From Bradyrhizobium diazoefficiens (GTDB taxonomy: Bacteria; Pseudomonadota; Alphaproteobacteria; Rhizobiales; Xanthobacteraceae), in the NCBI RefSeq assembly GCF_016616425.1, contig NZ_CP067101.1, positions 4,092,001 to 4,156,000 on the forward strand: a stretch of DNA of 64,000 nucleotides. The letters are read 5' to 3'. The notes under the pieces are model-generated. The model made no database searches and was not told the origin of the DNA. It saw only the letters and a list, made by a program, of their open reading frames with translations. Every line of letters begins with the position of its first letter. Position 1 is the first letter of the stretch. Position numbers and translations under genes: made by a program. Shown piece by piece: positions 47,629-56,897 of the stretch.

Positions 47629-49056
47629 ATGACAGGACCCCATTCCAACACCGTGCACGTCATCGGCGCCGGTCTTGCCGGCTCCGAAGCCGCCTGGCAG
47701 GTGGCCAAGGCCGGCGTGCCCGTGGTGCTGCACGAGATGCGGCCCACCCGCATGACCGAGGCGCACCGCACCGACGGGCTCGCCGAGCTCGTCTGCTCCA
47801 ATTCATTCCGCTCGGACGATGCCGCCAACAACGCCGTCGGCCTGCTGCATGCGGAGATGCGCCGGCTCGATTCGCTGATCATGCGCGCGGCCGATGCCAA
47901 CCAGGTGCCCGCCGGCGGCGCGCTCGCGGTCGACCGCGACGGCTTCTCGGCGGCGGTGACCAGGGCTCTCAACGACCATCCCCTGATCGAGATTGCCCGC
48001 GGCGAAATTTCAGGCCTGCCGCCGGCCGACTGGAGCAACGTGATCGTTGCGACCGGCCCCCTCACCTCCGCAGCCCTGGCCGAGGCCATCCGCAAATTGA
48101 CAGACGAGAACGCGCTCGCCTTCTTCGACGCGATCGCACCGATCGTGCACCGCGAGTCCATCGACATGTCGGTCGCCTGGTTCCAGTCGCGCTACGACAA
48201 GGTCGGCCCCGGCGGCAACGGCGCCGACTACATCAACTGCCCCATGACCAAAGAGCAATATGACGGCTTCGTCGCCGCGCTGATCGCCGGCGAGAAGACC
48301 GAATTCAAGGAATGGGAGACCAACACGCCCTATTTCGACGGCTGCCTGCCGATCGAGGTGATGGCCGAGCGCGGCCCCGAGACGCTGCGCCACGGCCCGA
48401 TGAAGCCGGTCGGTCTCACCAACCCGCACGATCCCGCGACGAAAGCCTACGCGATCGTGCAGCTGCGCCAGGACAACAAGCTCGGCACGCTCTATAACAT
48501 CGTCGGCTTCCAGACCAAGCTGAAGTACGGCGAGCAGCAGCGCATCTTCCGGACCATTCCGGGCCTTGAGAACGCCGAATTCGCCCGCCTCGGCGGCCTG
48601 CATCGCAACACCTTCCTGAACTCGCCAAAGCTGCTCGACAGTCAGCTGCGCCTGCGCGCGCAGCCGCGGCTGCGCTTTGCCGGCCAGATGACGGGCTGCG
48701 AGGGCTATGTGGAATCGGCCAGCGTCGGCTTGATTGCCGGCCTCTACGCGGCAGCCGACGCGCGCGGCGAGACGCTTGTGAGCCCGCCAGGCACGACCGC
48801 GCTGGGATCGCTGCTCGGCCACATCACCGGCGGCCATATCGAGACCATCGAGCCGGGCGCGCGCTCGTTCCAGCCGATGAACATCAATTTCGGCCTGTTC
48901 CCGCCGCTTGCGACCGTGCCGACCAGGAAGCCCGACGGCACGCGGTTGCGCGGCAACGAGAAGACGGTGGCCAAGAAGCAGGCGCTGAGCGCACGGGCGC
49001 TCACCGATCTCGATCGCTGGATCGCCGATCATTTGCGCATTGCCGCAGCCGCGTGA
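47629..49056 (+). CDS. trmFO: Folate-dependent tRNA (uracil-54) methyltransferase
   Basis: This 475-residue FAD enzyme uses methylenetetrahydrofolate to methylate U54 in the tRNA T-loop (EC 2.1.1.74). The N-terminal [14 protein letters not shown] is the FAD-binding loop, and [23 protein letters not shown] and the C-terminal [26 protein letters not shown] are strong family signatures. A second gene, a kinase-like fusion, begins 7 bp after the stop and is probably cotranscribed. Confidence 0.94.
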   Translation: MTGPHSNTVHVIGAGLAGSEAAWQVAKAGVPVVLHEMRPTRMTEAHRTDGLAELVCSNSFRSDDAANNAVGLLHAEMRRLDSLIMRAADANQVPAGGALAVDRDGFSAAVTRALNDHPLIEIARGEISGLPPADWSNVIVATGPLTSAALAEAIRKLTDENALAFFDAIAPIVHRESIDMSVAWFQSRYDKVGPGGNGADYINCPMTKEQYDGFVAALIAGEKTEFKEWETNTPYFDGCLPIEVMAERGPETLRHGPMKPVGLTNPHDPATKAYAIVQLRQDNKLGTLYNIVGFQTKLKYGEQQRIFRTIPGLENAEFARLGGLHRNTFLNSPKLLDSQLRLRAQPRLRFAGQMTGCEGYVESASVGLIAGLYAAADARGETLVSPPGTTALGSLLGHITGGHIETIEPGARSFQPMNINFGLFPPLATVPTRKPDGTRLRGNEKTVAKKQALSARALTDLDRWIADHLRIAAAA

Positions 49057-49063
49057 GTTTGCG

Positions 49064-50158
49064 ATGAGCCTCCCTAAAGACGACGCCGCGACCCTGTCCG
49101 CGCGCTGGACCGAGGGCGTGCTGCTCAAGCGCGACGTGTTCTCGACCGTCGAGCGCGGGCGCTTCCGCGGCGGGAGCGGCGAGGTCGACGCCGTGCTGCG
49201 CCGGCTCGACGAGGTGCCGTGGTGGTCGTTTCTGCTGGCGCGCCATCTGTTCGCCCGCGAAAAGCACGCGCTCGCCCTTGCAAAAGGCCTCAATGTCGGC
49301 CCCGAGCTGCTCTGGGCCGGACGTCGTGCACTGGTGCGCAGCTTCGTCGACGGCGTTGCGCTGCATCTGGCAAAGCCGCATGGCGACCTCGCCTATTTCC
49401 GTTCGGCCAAGGCGGCCCTGCGCCGGCTGCGCCGCGCCGGTATCTGCCACAACGATCTCGCCAAGGAGCAGAACTGGCTGGTTGGCCGCGACGGCCACGC
49501 CTATGTGACCGACTTCCAGCTCGCGGCGTGCTTCAGCCGACGCGGCCGGCTCTATCGTATTCTGGCTTATGAAGACCTCCGGCATCTGCTCAAGCACAAG
49601 CGCTCCTATGCATCCGAGGCGCTGACACCGCGCGAGCGGAAAATCCTTGCGAAGAAGTCCTTCGCCGCGAGCATGTGGCTCGCCACCGGCAAGAAGGTCT
49701 ATCGTGGCATTACGCGCGGCCTGTTCAACTTCACCGACCGCGAGGGCGGCGGCCGCAGGCTGGTCAATGACGCGCCGGTGCTGACCGAGTTGATCCGCAA
49801 AAATCCCGCCGTGCGCGACACCGCCATCGTCGCTTTCGCCGACCGCCGCTCCGGCGTCGGGCTCTATGCCTTCGTCGAGGCGGATCAAGCCACGCTCGAA
49901 AGCCAGTTGCGCAACGAACTCACGGCAGCGAAGGGGCCAAAGGCGCCAGAACACATCCAGGTCGTGCACGCGCTGCCGCGCGACACCAGCGGCAGGCCGC
50001 GCATCGAGATCCTGCAACTGGTTGCCATGAACCAGCTCGACCTGATCGAACCGATGATGAAGAGCGATCAGGATCGCGCCTTCCTCAAGGACATCCTGGA
50101 ACAGCGGAAGAACCTGCGCGACCGCTTCAACTTCGAGGCGAACCTGCCAGCAAGCTGA
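49064..50158 (+). CDS. RIO/serine-threonine kinase-like domain fused to an AMP-binding-C-like domain
   Basis: This is a 364-residue protein. Residues about 15-225 form a small kinase-like domain with catalytic loop ICHNDLAKEQNWLV (His129, Asp131, Asn137) and Asp150 in VTDFQLA in place of DFG. Residues about 245-320 (VRDTAIVAFADRRSGVGLYAFVEA through ALPRDTSGRPR) resemble the C-terminal lid of acyl-CoA ligases, where LPRTxxGK is expected, but the catalytic Lys is replaced. No ATP-ligase core is present. It lies 7 bp after trmFO. The target of phosphorylation is unknown. Confidence 0.72.
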   Translation: MSLPKDDAATLSARWTEGVLLKRDVFSTVERGRFRGGSGEVDAVLRRLDEVPWWSFLLARHLFAREKHALALAKGLNVGPELLWAGRRALVRSFVDGVALHLAKPHGDLAYFRSAKAALRRLRRAGICHNDLAKEQNWLVGRDGHAYVTDFQLAACFSRRGRLYRILAYEDLRHLLKHKRSYASEALTPRERKILAKKSFAASMWLATGKKVYRGITRGLFNFTDREGGGRRLVNDAPVLTELIRKNPAVRDTAIVAFADRRSGVGLYAFVEADQATLESQLRNELTAAKGPKAPEHIQVVHALPRDTSGRPRIEILQLVAMNQLDLIEPMMKSDQDRAFLKDILEQRKNLRDRFNFEANLPAS

Positions 50159-50226
50159 GAAAGCGCGCCTTGAAGCGTCCACATTGGCGATAGAGAAGCG
50201 GTCGGACAAGGCAGTTCGGGGGAGTC

Positions 50227-50802
50227 ATGGGCACTCGGGGGACGACGACGCGTCGTGTGGCCGGCGGAATGATCGCCGGCCTTCTGCTGCTGGCGGGCGC
50301 GCCCGCGATGGCTGGCTCTCCAGCCGAACTGATCTCCAGCTTCCGCCTCAAGCACGGTGAAGCCCGAGTCGTCCGCGACGCCACTCTCGATCGCATCGCC
50401 ATGGACCAGGCCCGCGCGATGGCCGCGAAGGACAATCTCAGCCACGACGCCCTCGGACCGTTCAACCGCCGTATCGCGCCGGCCGGCGCCGGCCGCGCGG
50501 CCGAGAACATCGCCTACGGCTACGACAATTTCGAGAAAACGCTGGGACAGTGGATCGACTCGTCCGGGCACCGCAAGAATCTGTTGCTCCACAACGCCTC
50601 CCGCATCGGCATCGCCAGCGCCAGGAACGCCAGCGGCAAGCGCACCTACTGGGCCATGGTGATCGCGGGCGATTACGAGCCGAAGGGCAAAGGCAAGAGG
50701 AAGGACAAGGGGCCTCTGGTTGCCGTGAAGCGCGAGACTGCGCCGGCCAGCAAGCCAAAGTCCGGCGACTGCCACATCAAGCTGCTCAGTCTCTGTATCT
50801 GA
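50227..50802 (+). CDS. Secreted CAP/SCP domain protein
   Basis: This is a 191-residue exported protein. The signal peptide ends near residue 29 (APAMAG). The CAP domain spans about 35-155 with ARAMAAKDNLSHDALGPF, a family-typical His, and ENIAYGY and SSGHRKNLLLHNASRIGI, in which ENIA and GHRKNLL are signature segments. The tail is Lys-rich with a C-terminal pair of cysteines. Such proteins bind lipids or act as scaffolds. The gene stands alone. Confidence 0.85.
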   Translation: MGTRGTTTRRVAGGMIAGLLLLAGAPAMAGSPAELISSFRLKHGEARVVRDATLDRIAMDQARAMAAKDNLSHDALGPFNRRIAPAGAGRAAENIAYGYDNFEKTLGQWIDSSGHRKNLLLHNASRIGIASARNASGKRTYWAMVIAGDYEPKGKGKRKDKGPLVAVKRETAPASKPKSGDCHIKLLSLCI

Positions 50803-50879
50803 GGCAGGCCGGGCCATCTTGCTCGCGCTCGGCGACGCATCTAATTCCTGCACGAGATCGCCATAAGCGGAGGGCGTGA

Positions 50880-52058
50880 GTGATCGACCTCGACCGAATT
50901 CGCGCCGACACGCCAGCCGCCAGCCGGCTCGCGTATCTCCACAACGCAGGCGCTGCTCTGATGCCATCGCCGGTAGTCGCGGCGATGAAGGGACATATCG
51001 ATCTGGAAGCCGAGATCGGAGGCTATGCCGCCGCCGACCGCGAGGCCGACCGGCTCGAAGCGGTCTACGGCTCGGTGGCGCGCATGCTGAATGCGGCGAC
51101 CGACGAGATCGCCCTCGCGGAAAATGCGACGGTCGCCTGGCAGATGGCGTTCTATGCGCTGCCATTTCGGCAAGGCGATCTCATCCTGACGGCCGAGGCG
51201 GAATACGCGGCCAATTATGTCGCCTTTCTTCAGGTCGCAAGGCGAACCGGCGCGATCATCGACGTCGTGCCGAGCGATGCCAGCGGCCAGCTCGACGTCA
51301 ACGCACTCGAACGCATGATCGATGGGCGCGTGAGGCTGATCGCGATCACCTGGGTTCCAACCAATGGGGGGTTGGTCAATCCGGCAGCGGCGGCCGGCAA
51401 GATTGCACGGGCGCGAGGTGTTCCCTATCTGCTCGACGCATGTCAGGCGGTCGGCCAGATGGCGGTCGACGTCGAGGCCATCGGCTGTGACATGCTGTCG
51501 GCCACGGGTCGAAAATTCCTGCGTGGGCCGCGCGGCACCGGCTTTCTCTACGTCCGCCGCGCGCTGCTGCAACGGCTCGAACCGCTGATGATCGACCACT
51601 TTGCGGCGCCGTGGGTCGCGCGGGATGCCTATCAACTGCGGGCCGATGCCCGCCGCTTCGAGACCTGGGAGAACAACTACGCGGCGAGGCTTGGCCTGGG
51701 GGCTGCCATCGATTACGCACTCGACATTGGAATGGGCCCGATCGAGCAGCGCTGCCGCTTGCTCGCGGATCGCCTTCGCAGCGGCCTTGCTTCCATTCGC
51801 GGCGTGAAAATTCGCGACCTTGGAAGCCGTCCGGGCGCCATCGTCAGCTTCACGATGGAAGGGTATGACGCTGACGCCATCGTCAGCAGTGCCGCTGCGG
51901 CCGGCATCACGATCGGCGCGTCAGATCCGTCGAGCACGCGCATCGATGCCGAGATCCGCTCGCTGCCAACACTGGTGCGGGCATCTCCACATTACTACAA
52001 CACGGAAGCCGAGATCGATCGGCTGATCGGTCACCTCTCGGGTTTGACGCCGCGCTAG
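50880..52058 (+). CDS. Class V aminotransferase-fold PLP enzyme
   Basis: This is a 392-residue PLP enzyme of the cysteine desulfurase/isopenicillin-N-epimerase-like class. The PLP lysine is in ATGRKFLRGPRGTGFLYVRR; DACQAVGQMAVDVEAIGCD gives the cofactor Asp. The active-site Cys of desulfurases cannot be placed, so the reaction may be a lyase or epimerase type. The start is GTG 50880, with GGAGG 7 nt upstream. It ends 63 bp before the convergent cupin gene. Confidence 0.85.
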   Translation: MIDLDRIRADTPAASRLAYLHNAGAALMPSPVVAAMKGHIDLEAEIGGYAAADREADRLEAVYGSVARMLNAATDEIALAENATVAWQMAFYALPFRQGDLILTAEAEYAANYVAFLQVARRTGAIIDVVPSDASGQLDVNALERMIDGRVRLIAITWVPTNGGLVNPAAAAGKIARARGVPYLLDACQAVGQMAVDVEAIGCDMLSATGRKFLRGPRGTGFLYVRRALLQRLEPLMIDHFAAPWVARDAYQLRADARRFETWENNYAARLGLGAAIDYALDIGMGPIEQRCRLLADRLRSGLASIRGVKIRDLGSRPGAIVSFTMEGYDADAIVSSAAAAGITIGASDPSSTRIDAEIRSLPTLVRASPHYYNTEAEIDRLIGHLSGLTPR

Positions 52059-52121
52059 CCTGGAACGAACCTGCGCGATCGGATCGACTTCCGTCCAATC
52101 TGCCGCCCCACGGCGCCGTTC

Positions 52122-52583
52122 TCAGCTTCTCGTCGTCAGCACGGATAGTTGATCGGTATCGAAGCGGGCGCGCAACTCGCTGATGGCTTTCGCATCCGGC
52201 GTTCCGCTCGCGGTCAGCCTGGCCAACTCCTCGAAGTAATGTTCGTGCCCCGGTGGCGACACGGTCATGAGAACACGGGCGGGCCTCTCACTGACATTGG
52301 TGATGTTGTGGGGGACGCCCGGCGGAATGAAGAGGTAGGTCCCGGCCGTGGCCGGGACCACCTCCTCGCCGACGTGCCATTCGCACTCGCCTTCGAGCAT
52401 GTAGAAGGTTTCCTCCTGCACGCGATGAACGTGACGGCCCGTGGCAAACCCAGGCGGGATCGTCCAGTCAAACATGCTGGTGTGCCGGGTGTTCTCCCCG
52501 GTCACCAGGAAGGCCATGGGATAGCCGCGCAGCATGACGCCCCCGCTCTCGCCGGGCCTGCGGATCACCGGTTTTGCATTCAT
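52122..52583 (-). CDS. Cupin domain protein
   Basis: This is a 153-residue single-domain cupin. The metal-binding motifs are GRHVHRVQEETFYMLEGECEWHVG (His, His, Glu) and the second motif FIPPGVPHNITN (His). It may be an oxygenase, isomerase or sensor; no substrate is evident. GAGGG lies 5 nt upstream of the ATG on the minus strand. It is divergent from a winged-helix regulator gene across 127 bp, so that regulator may control it. Confidence 0.85.
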   Translation of the reverse strand: MNAKPVIRRPGESGGVMLRGYPMAFLVTGENTRHTSMFDWTIPPGFATGRHVHRVQEETFYMLEGECEWHVGEEVVPATAGTYLFIPPGVPHNITNVSERPARVLMTVSPPGHEHYFEELARLTASGTPDAKAISELRARFDTDQLSVLTTRS

Positions 52584-52710
52584 AGTGACCCTCCATGCTC
52601 GTTGCAGCCTTGCGTAAATTGCGAGCCATGGTGATGCGGCTGTCCCGGAAAGTCCTGAATCCGTTCGGAAAACATTGCAAAGAACCTGCGAAATATGGCC
52701 TTCTCGGGCA

Positions 52711-54264
52711 ATGGCCGCGATCCTTGAATTTGGTCCGTTCCGTCTCGATGCCGATGCGGGGATCCTGTTCCACGGTGCCGAGCCCACCCCGCTCGGCCAG
52801 CGCGCTGTGCTGCTCCTGGCGCTGCTGGTGCAGCGGGGCGGCCTGCCAGTGTCCAAGGATGCCCTGATCGAAGCGGCCTGGCCTGCCCTGGCGGTCGAGG
52901 AAAGCAATCTGACCGTCCAGATCGCGGCCGTGCGGCGTACCCTGGCCGCCACCTCCGGAGAGCCGCGCTGGGTCGAGACCCTGCCGCGGCGGGGCTATCG
53001 CTACGTTGGTCCGGCCGCCACTATGCTCGATCCAGGCTGCGCAAGCGCGGCCCGCGAGCAGCCGTCGCTGACGTTGCCCGACCGTCCCTCAATCGCGGTC
53101 TTGCCCTTTGCCAATCTGAGCGGCGATGCCGAGCAGGACTACTTTGCCGACGGGATGGTCGAGGAAATCGTGACCGGGCTGTCGCGCATCAACTGGCTGT
53201 TTGTGATCGCGCGGAATTCGACGCTCACTTACAAGGGCCGCGCGGTGGACGTGAAGCAGGTCGGCCGCGAGCTTGGCGTACGGTACGTGCTGGAAGGCAG
53301 CATCCGCAAAACCGGCGCGACGATACGGATCACCGGGCAGCTGATCGACGCATCGACAGGAATGCACGTATGGGCCGAGCGCTACGACCGCCGGTCTGAA
53401 GACGTTTTCGCGCTTCAGGACGACATCGCGCTGTCAGTGGTCGGCGCCATCGCACCTAGCCTGCGGCGCGCCGAAATCAACAGGGTCAAGCGCAAGCGGC
53501 CCGACAGCCTCGATGCCTATGATCTCGTCCTGCGGGCGCAGCCGGATGTCGATTCAGGCATGCCGGAGCAGGTCAGCCGGGCTCTTTCGCTTCTGGAGCG
53601 TTCGATCGCCCTCGAACCGGATTATGCGCTGGCGCACGGCAACGCCGCGATGTGCCATCATTGCCTATTCCTTCGAGCCGGCTTGCAGGAAATCAATCGC
53701 GCAGCGTCCATCCGTCATGCGCGCTCGGCGATCGCCAATGGGCAGGATGATGCGCTTGCCCTCACCTTGGCGGGTTTTTCGATCGGCATGGACGGTCACG
53801 ATCGCTCCGCAGCATTCATCGCGCTCGAGGCTGCGCTCGCAATCAGCCCGTCGTCAGCGCTGAGCTACATTCTCGGCAGCGTCATGCTCGGATGGGACGG
53901 AGATTCCGATCGCGCCATCGAATGGAGCGAACAAGGCAAGCGTCTCAGTCCGTTCGATCCCTGGGCTTTCGCCGCATTCGATGCCCAGGCCCTGGGCCAC
54001 TTCCACCGCGGCCGGTACGAGGAGGCGTGTCGCGCCGCGTACCGGTCGGTTCAAGCCAATCCCCGCCATAGCATCACCTATATCCAATTGGCCGCTGCGC
54101 TGGCAAAGCTGGGACGGTTGCAAGAGGCGCGAGCGGCGGCCGCGCAGGTGCTCGAGCTGCATCCGACGTTTCGCTACAGCCGTCAATTTCAGGCGGTCAA
54201 TTGCACGCCCATGCTTGCGGCGTCCCTTGGCGAGGCGCTTCGTGCCGCAGGTCTTCCGGAGTAG
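52711..54264 (+). CDS. Winged-helix regulator with TPR-like and adenylate-cyclase-associated segments
   Basis: This is a 517-residue protein. Residues about 1-95 form an OmpR/PhoB-type winged helix (GPFRLDADAGIL, then VSKDALIEAAWPALAVEESNLTVQI and LPRRGYRYV). The segment RPSIAVLPFANLSGDAEQDYFADGMVEEIVTGLSRI is the CadC/CyaB-like domain commonly seen next to TPRs in alphaproteobacteria. The C-terminal third has TPR-like helices. No cyclase catalytic domain is seen. It is divergent from the cupin gene and probably its regulator. Confidence 0.82.
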   Translation: MAAILEFGPFRLDADAGILFHGAEPTPLGQRAVLLLALLVQRGGLPVSKDALIEAAWPALAVEESNLTVQIAAVRRTLAATSGEPRWVETLPRRGYRYVGPAATMLDPGCASAAREQPSLTLPDRPSIAVLPFANLSGDAEQDYFADGMVEEIVTGLSRINWLFVIARNSTLTYKGRAVDVKQVGRELGVRYVLEGSIRKTGATIRITGQLIDASTGMHVWAERYDRRSEDVFALQDDIALSVVGAIAPSLRRAEINRVKRKRPDSLDAYDLVLRAQPDVDSGMPEQVSRALSLLERSIALEPDYALAHGNAAMCHHCLFLRAGLQEINRAASIRHARSAIANGQDDALALTLAGFSIGMDGHDRSAAFIALEAALAISPSSALSYILGSVMLGWDGDSDRAIEWSEQGKRLSPFDPWAFAAFDAQALGHFHRGRYEEACRAAYRSVQANPRHSITYIQLAAALAKLGRLQEARAAAAQVLELHPTFRYSRQFQAVNCTPMLAASLGEALRAAGLPE

Positions 54265-54292
54265 CGGTCAAGCTGGCCGGACGACCTCCCGC

Positions 54293-55537
54293 TCAGGTAC
54301 ATCGCGCGCTCAATCCGGATGCAGCGAGCTTCGCCATCACCTCGTCGAGATGCGCGCTGTCGCGGGTTTCGATCACGAGCTGCAGCAGCGTCGCCTTGGC
54401 CGGCAGCTCGGAGAAAGTCCGCTGATGCGAGACTTCGATGATGTTGGCGCCGGCCTCGGCCAAAAGGGCCGCGACGGCGGCCAGTTGGCCGGGTCTGTCA
54501 GGAATGTCGAGCGAGAGCTGGGTCAGCCGTCCCTCGCGCGCGAGCTCGCGCGTGAGGACGGATGCGATCAGCCTTGTGTCGATATTGCCGCCGCTCAGGA
54601 CGAGGCCGACCTTCCGGCCGGCAAAGCGGGTCGGATCGGACATCAGCGCGGCGAGGCCGGCGGCGCCGGCGCCCTCCACGACCGTCTTCTCGATCGAGAT
54701 CAGGGTCGCGACGGCGCGCTCGAGCTCGGCTTCATTCACCAGGGCAATGTCGTCGACGAGGCGGCGGACGATTTCGGTGGTGATCTTGCCGGGCGATTTC
54801 ACCGCGATGCCTTCGGCCAGCGTATCGCCGCGCGCCGGCAGATTGCCGTCATGGATGGCGTTGTACATCGAGGGATAGAGCCAGGCTTCGACGCCCAGGA
54901 TTCGCAGCCACGGCTTGATCGATTTCGCGGCAATGCCGATGCCGCTGATCAGGCCGCCGCCGCCGATCGGGACGACCAGCGTGTCGAGCTCCGGCACGGC
55001 TTTCATCATCTCCAGTCCGACGGTGCCCTGCCCCGCGATCACGAGCGGATCGTCGTAGGGATGGACGAAGATCATGCCGCGGGCTTCGCCGTGGCTGCGC
55101 GCGAATGCGGCGGCCTCCTCCAGCGTCGCACCCGTGACGATCACGTCCGCGCCGTGATGCCGGGTGTTCTCGACCTTCACCATCGGCGTGCCGACCGGCA
55201 TGACGATGGTGGCGGGAATGCCGAGCCGTTTGGCGTGATAGGCAACGCCCTGCGCGTGGTTTCCCGCAGACATCGCGATGACACCGCGCGCACGCTCCTC
55301 CGGCGTCAGCGCGGTGAGGCGGTTGAGCGCACCGCGCTCCTTGAACGAGGACGTGAACTGAAGATTCTCGAATTTGAGCCAGATCTCGCAGCCGCAGATG
55401 CTGCTCAGCGTGCGGCTGTAGCTGCAGGGCGTCTCGACGACGGCGCCGCGAATAGTATCTGCGGCGGCATGAATGTCGCTTGGCGCGACCGGAAAACCGC
55501 TTAGGTCGGGCGATGTGCTTTGGGACAACTCGGCCAT
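54293..55537 (-). CDS. Threonine ammonia-lyase with ACT domain
   Basis: This 414-residue PLP enzyme converts threonine to 2-oxobutyrate and ammonia (EC 4.3.1.19). The PLP lysine is Lys66 in SSFKERGALN, and the Gly-rich loop is VVPIGGGGLISG. The last 75 residues, with QLSLDIPDRPGQLAAVAALLAEAGANIIEV, form a single ACT domain. One ACT domain and the shorter length fit the TdcB/catabolic class more than two-ACT IlvA, but the assignment to biosynthesis or breakdown is open. It lies 45 bp after the squalene-synthase-like gene, at the end of the sec operon. Confidence 0.9.
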   Translation of the reverse strand: MAELSQSTSPDLSGFPVAPSDIHAAADTIRGAVVETPCSYSRTLSSICGCEIWLKFENLQFTSSFKERGALNRLTALTPEERARGVIAMSAGNHAQGVAYHAKRLGIPATIVMPVGTPMVKVENTRHHGADVIVTGATLEEAAAFARSHGEARGMIFVHPYDDPLVIAGQGTVGLEMMKAVPELDTLVVPIGGGGLISGIGIAAKSIKPWLRILGVEAWLYPSMYNAIHDGNLPARGDTLAEGIAVKSPGKITTEIVRRLVDDIALVNEAELERAVATLISIEKTVVEGAGAAGLAALMSDPTRFAGRKVGLVLSGGNIDTRLIASVLTRELAREGRLTQLSLDIPDRPGQLAAVAALLAEAGANIIEVSHQRTFSELPAKATLLQLVIETRDSAHLDEVMAKLAASGLSARCT

Positions 55538-55582
55538 GGGACAGCATAGAGCATCCAGCGGTTCGAGGCGATAAGCCAGCCG

Positions 55583-56446
55583 CTATTTGGTAAATTCCCG
55601 GGAACGTGAAGCCCGCCACAGCGTCCAAAGCGTGCGCAGCCGCGACGTCGGCTGCGGCGCGAACGGATTGCGGCCGGGATGCGACAGGCGCTTGAGATCG
55701 GCTCTTACCTGGCTCAGGGGCAGAAACGCCGGACGCGCCGATACCGGCACTTGCGCCAGCAGCGACAAGGCCGTGCTCAAATGCTGCTGAGCCTCGCCCA
55801 CAAGCTGTTCCAGCACGGCGCGCAGGTTCGACGTCTCCTTGCCGGCAAACACGTCTTCCATCTGGCAGTCATGGCTTGCCAGCACCTGCTGCGGCAGAAA
55901 TAGCTGCCGGTGCGACGCATCGCGCGGCAGGTTCATGATGACCTGCACGATGCCCTGCGCCAGCCCCGCATGACGCGCGAGATGTTCGACCGCCTCCGAC
56001 GGCGGCACCATGATCCGCGCTGCAAGATCGAACAATGCCGAACAGGTCGCGGCCAGATAGCCCTCCAGCGCCGCCATGGTCGGCATCGGATCGTTGTAGA
56101 GGTCGAACTGGTGCTCGTCGACGAGCAGCGACAGCGGCTCGATCGGCAGATCGAAATCGCGGATCGCGCGGAGCAATTCGGCCGCCACCGGATTGCCCTC
56201 GGCACTACCATGGACCAAGCCGGACAACAGATCGGTCCACCATTGAAAGCGGATTTCGCCGGGCAATGGCTGGCTCACCTGATCGCGGACGCGGACGATT
56301 TCGACATTGAAGGCGTAGAGCGCCAGCAGCGCGCGGCGCTCTGCGGCGGGCACGAACAGGGTCGCGGCATAGCGCGGAAAGTCGTGGCTGCGCACGAGAT
56401 CGGCGCAGAAGGTGACGGAATCGGGCGGCGGGGCGGCGGGGCTCAT
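55583..56446 (-). CDS. Squalene/phytoene synthase-fold protein, NDUFAF6-like
   Basis: This is a 287-residue protein with the isoprenoid-synthase fold. The segments RALLALYAFNVEIVRVRDQVSQPLPGEIRFQWW and LVDEHQFDLYNDPMPTM match the family of the mitochondrial complex I assembly factor NDUFAF6. The DxxxD metal-binding motifs of true squalene/phytoene synthases are poorly kept. It lies 7 bp after a gene homologous to another complex I factor, NDUFAF3, in the SecDF operon. Complex I assembly is inferred from homology and context; a lipid role is not excluded. Confidence 0.8.
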   Translation of the reverse strand: MSPAAPPPDSVTFCADLVRSHDFPRYAATLFVPAAERRALLALYAFNVEIVRVRDQVSQPLPGEIRFQWWTDLLSGLVHGSAEGNPVAAELLRAIRDFDLPIEPLSLLVDEHQFDLYNDPMPTMAALEGYLAATCSALFDLAARIMVPPSEAVEHLARHAGLAQGIVQVIMNLPRDASHRQLFLPQQVLASHDCQMEDVFAGKETSNLRAVLEQLVGEAQQHLSTALSLLAQVPVSARPAFLPLSQVRADLKRLSHPGRNPFAPQPTSRLRTLWTLWRASRSREFTK

Positions 56447-56453
56447 GTGCTGT

Positions 56454-56837
56454 TCATGGCACCGCGATCAGCGCAGCTGCGACCCGCCGCCGTTCGCCGA
56501 TCATGATGTTGTAGGTGCGCACGGCGGGGCCGGTCTGCATCGTGTCCAGCACCACCCTCACCGCCTTGAGTGCCTGACGCAGGTCCGGCGGCGGCAGCCA
56601 GAGCCCGGTTCCGGTGCCAATCAGAAGGGTGTCGATGCCGTTGGCGGCTGCGAACACCCGGTCCAGCGAGTAGCGGTCGATCTTCGCTGGATCCGTCACG
56701 TCCCAGGCCCAGATCGCATCTGGCAGGCAGAGCAGCGAGCCCCGATGCGACATGCCGGCGAAGGCGAAGCCGCCCTTGCCATAGGCCTCGATCGGCGCCG
56801 AGCGCGGGAAATGGGGAGCGTTGGGATCGCCGGCCAT
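56454..56837 (-). CDS. Mth938-like domain protein (NDUFAF3 homologue)
   Basis: This is a 127-residue protein of the DUF498/Mth938 family. It shows PIEAYGKGGFAFAGMSHRGSLLCLPDAIWAWDV, GIDTLLIGTGTGL, and a final TYNIMIGERRRVAAALIAVP, all typical of the fold. The mitochondrial member NDUFAF3 assists complex I assembly. In alphaproteobacteria this gene is known to lie beside secDF, as here: secF is 60 bp upstream and the NDUFAF6-like gene 7 bp downstream. Confidence 0.83.
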   Translation of the reverse strand: MAGDPNAPHFPRSAPIEAYGKGGFAFAGMSHRGSLLCLPDAIWAWDVTDPAKIDRYSLDRVFAAANGIDTLLIGTGTGLWLPPPDLRQALKAVRVVLDTMQTGPAVRTYNIMIGERRRVAAALIAVP

Positions 56838-56897
56838 GAGCTTGGTCCGAATGAGCCTACTGCCCTCGCCAACTCGTGCGAGGGCATGCGGTTCGGA

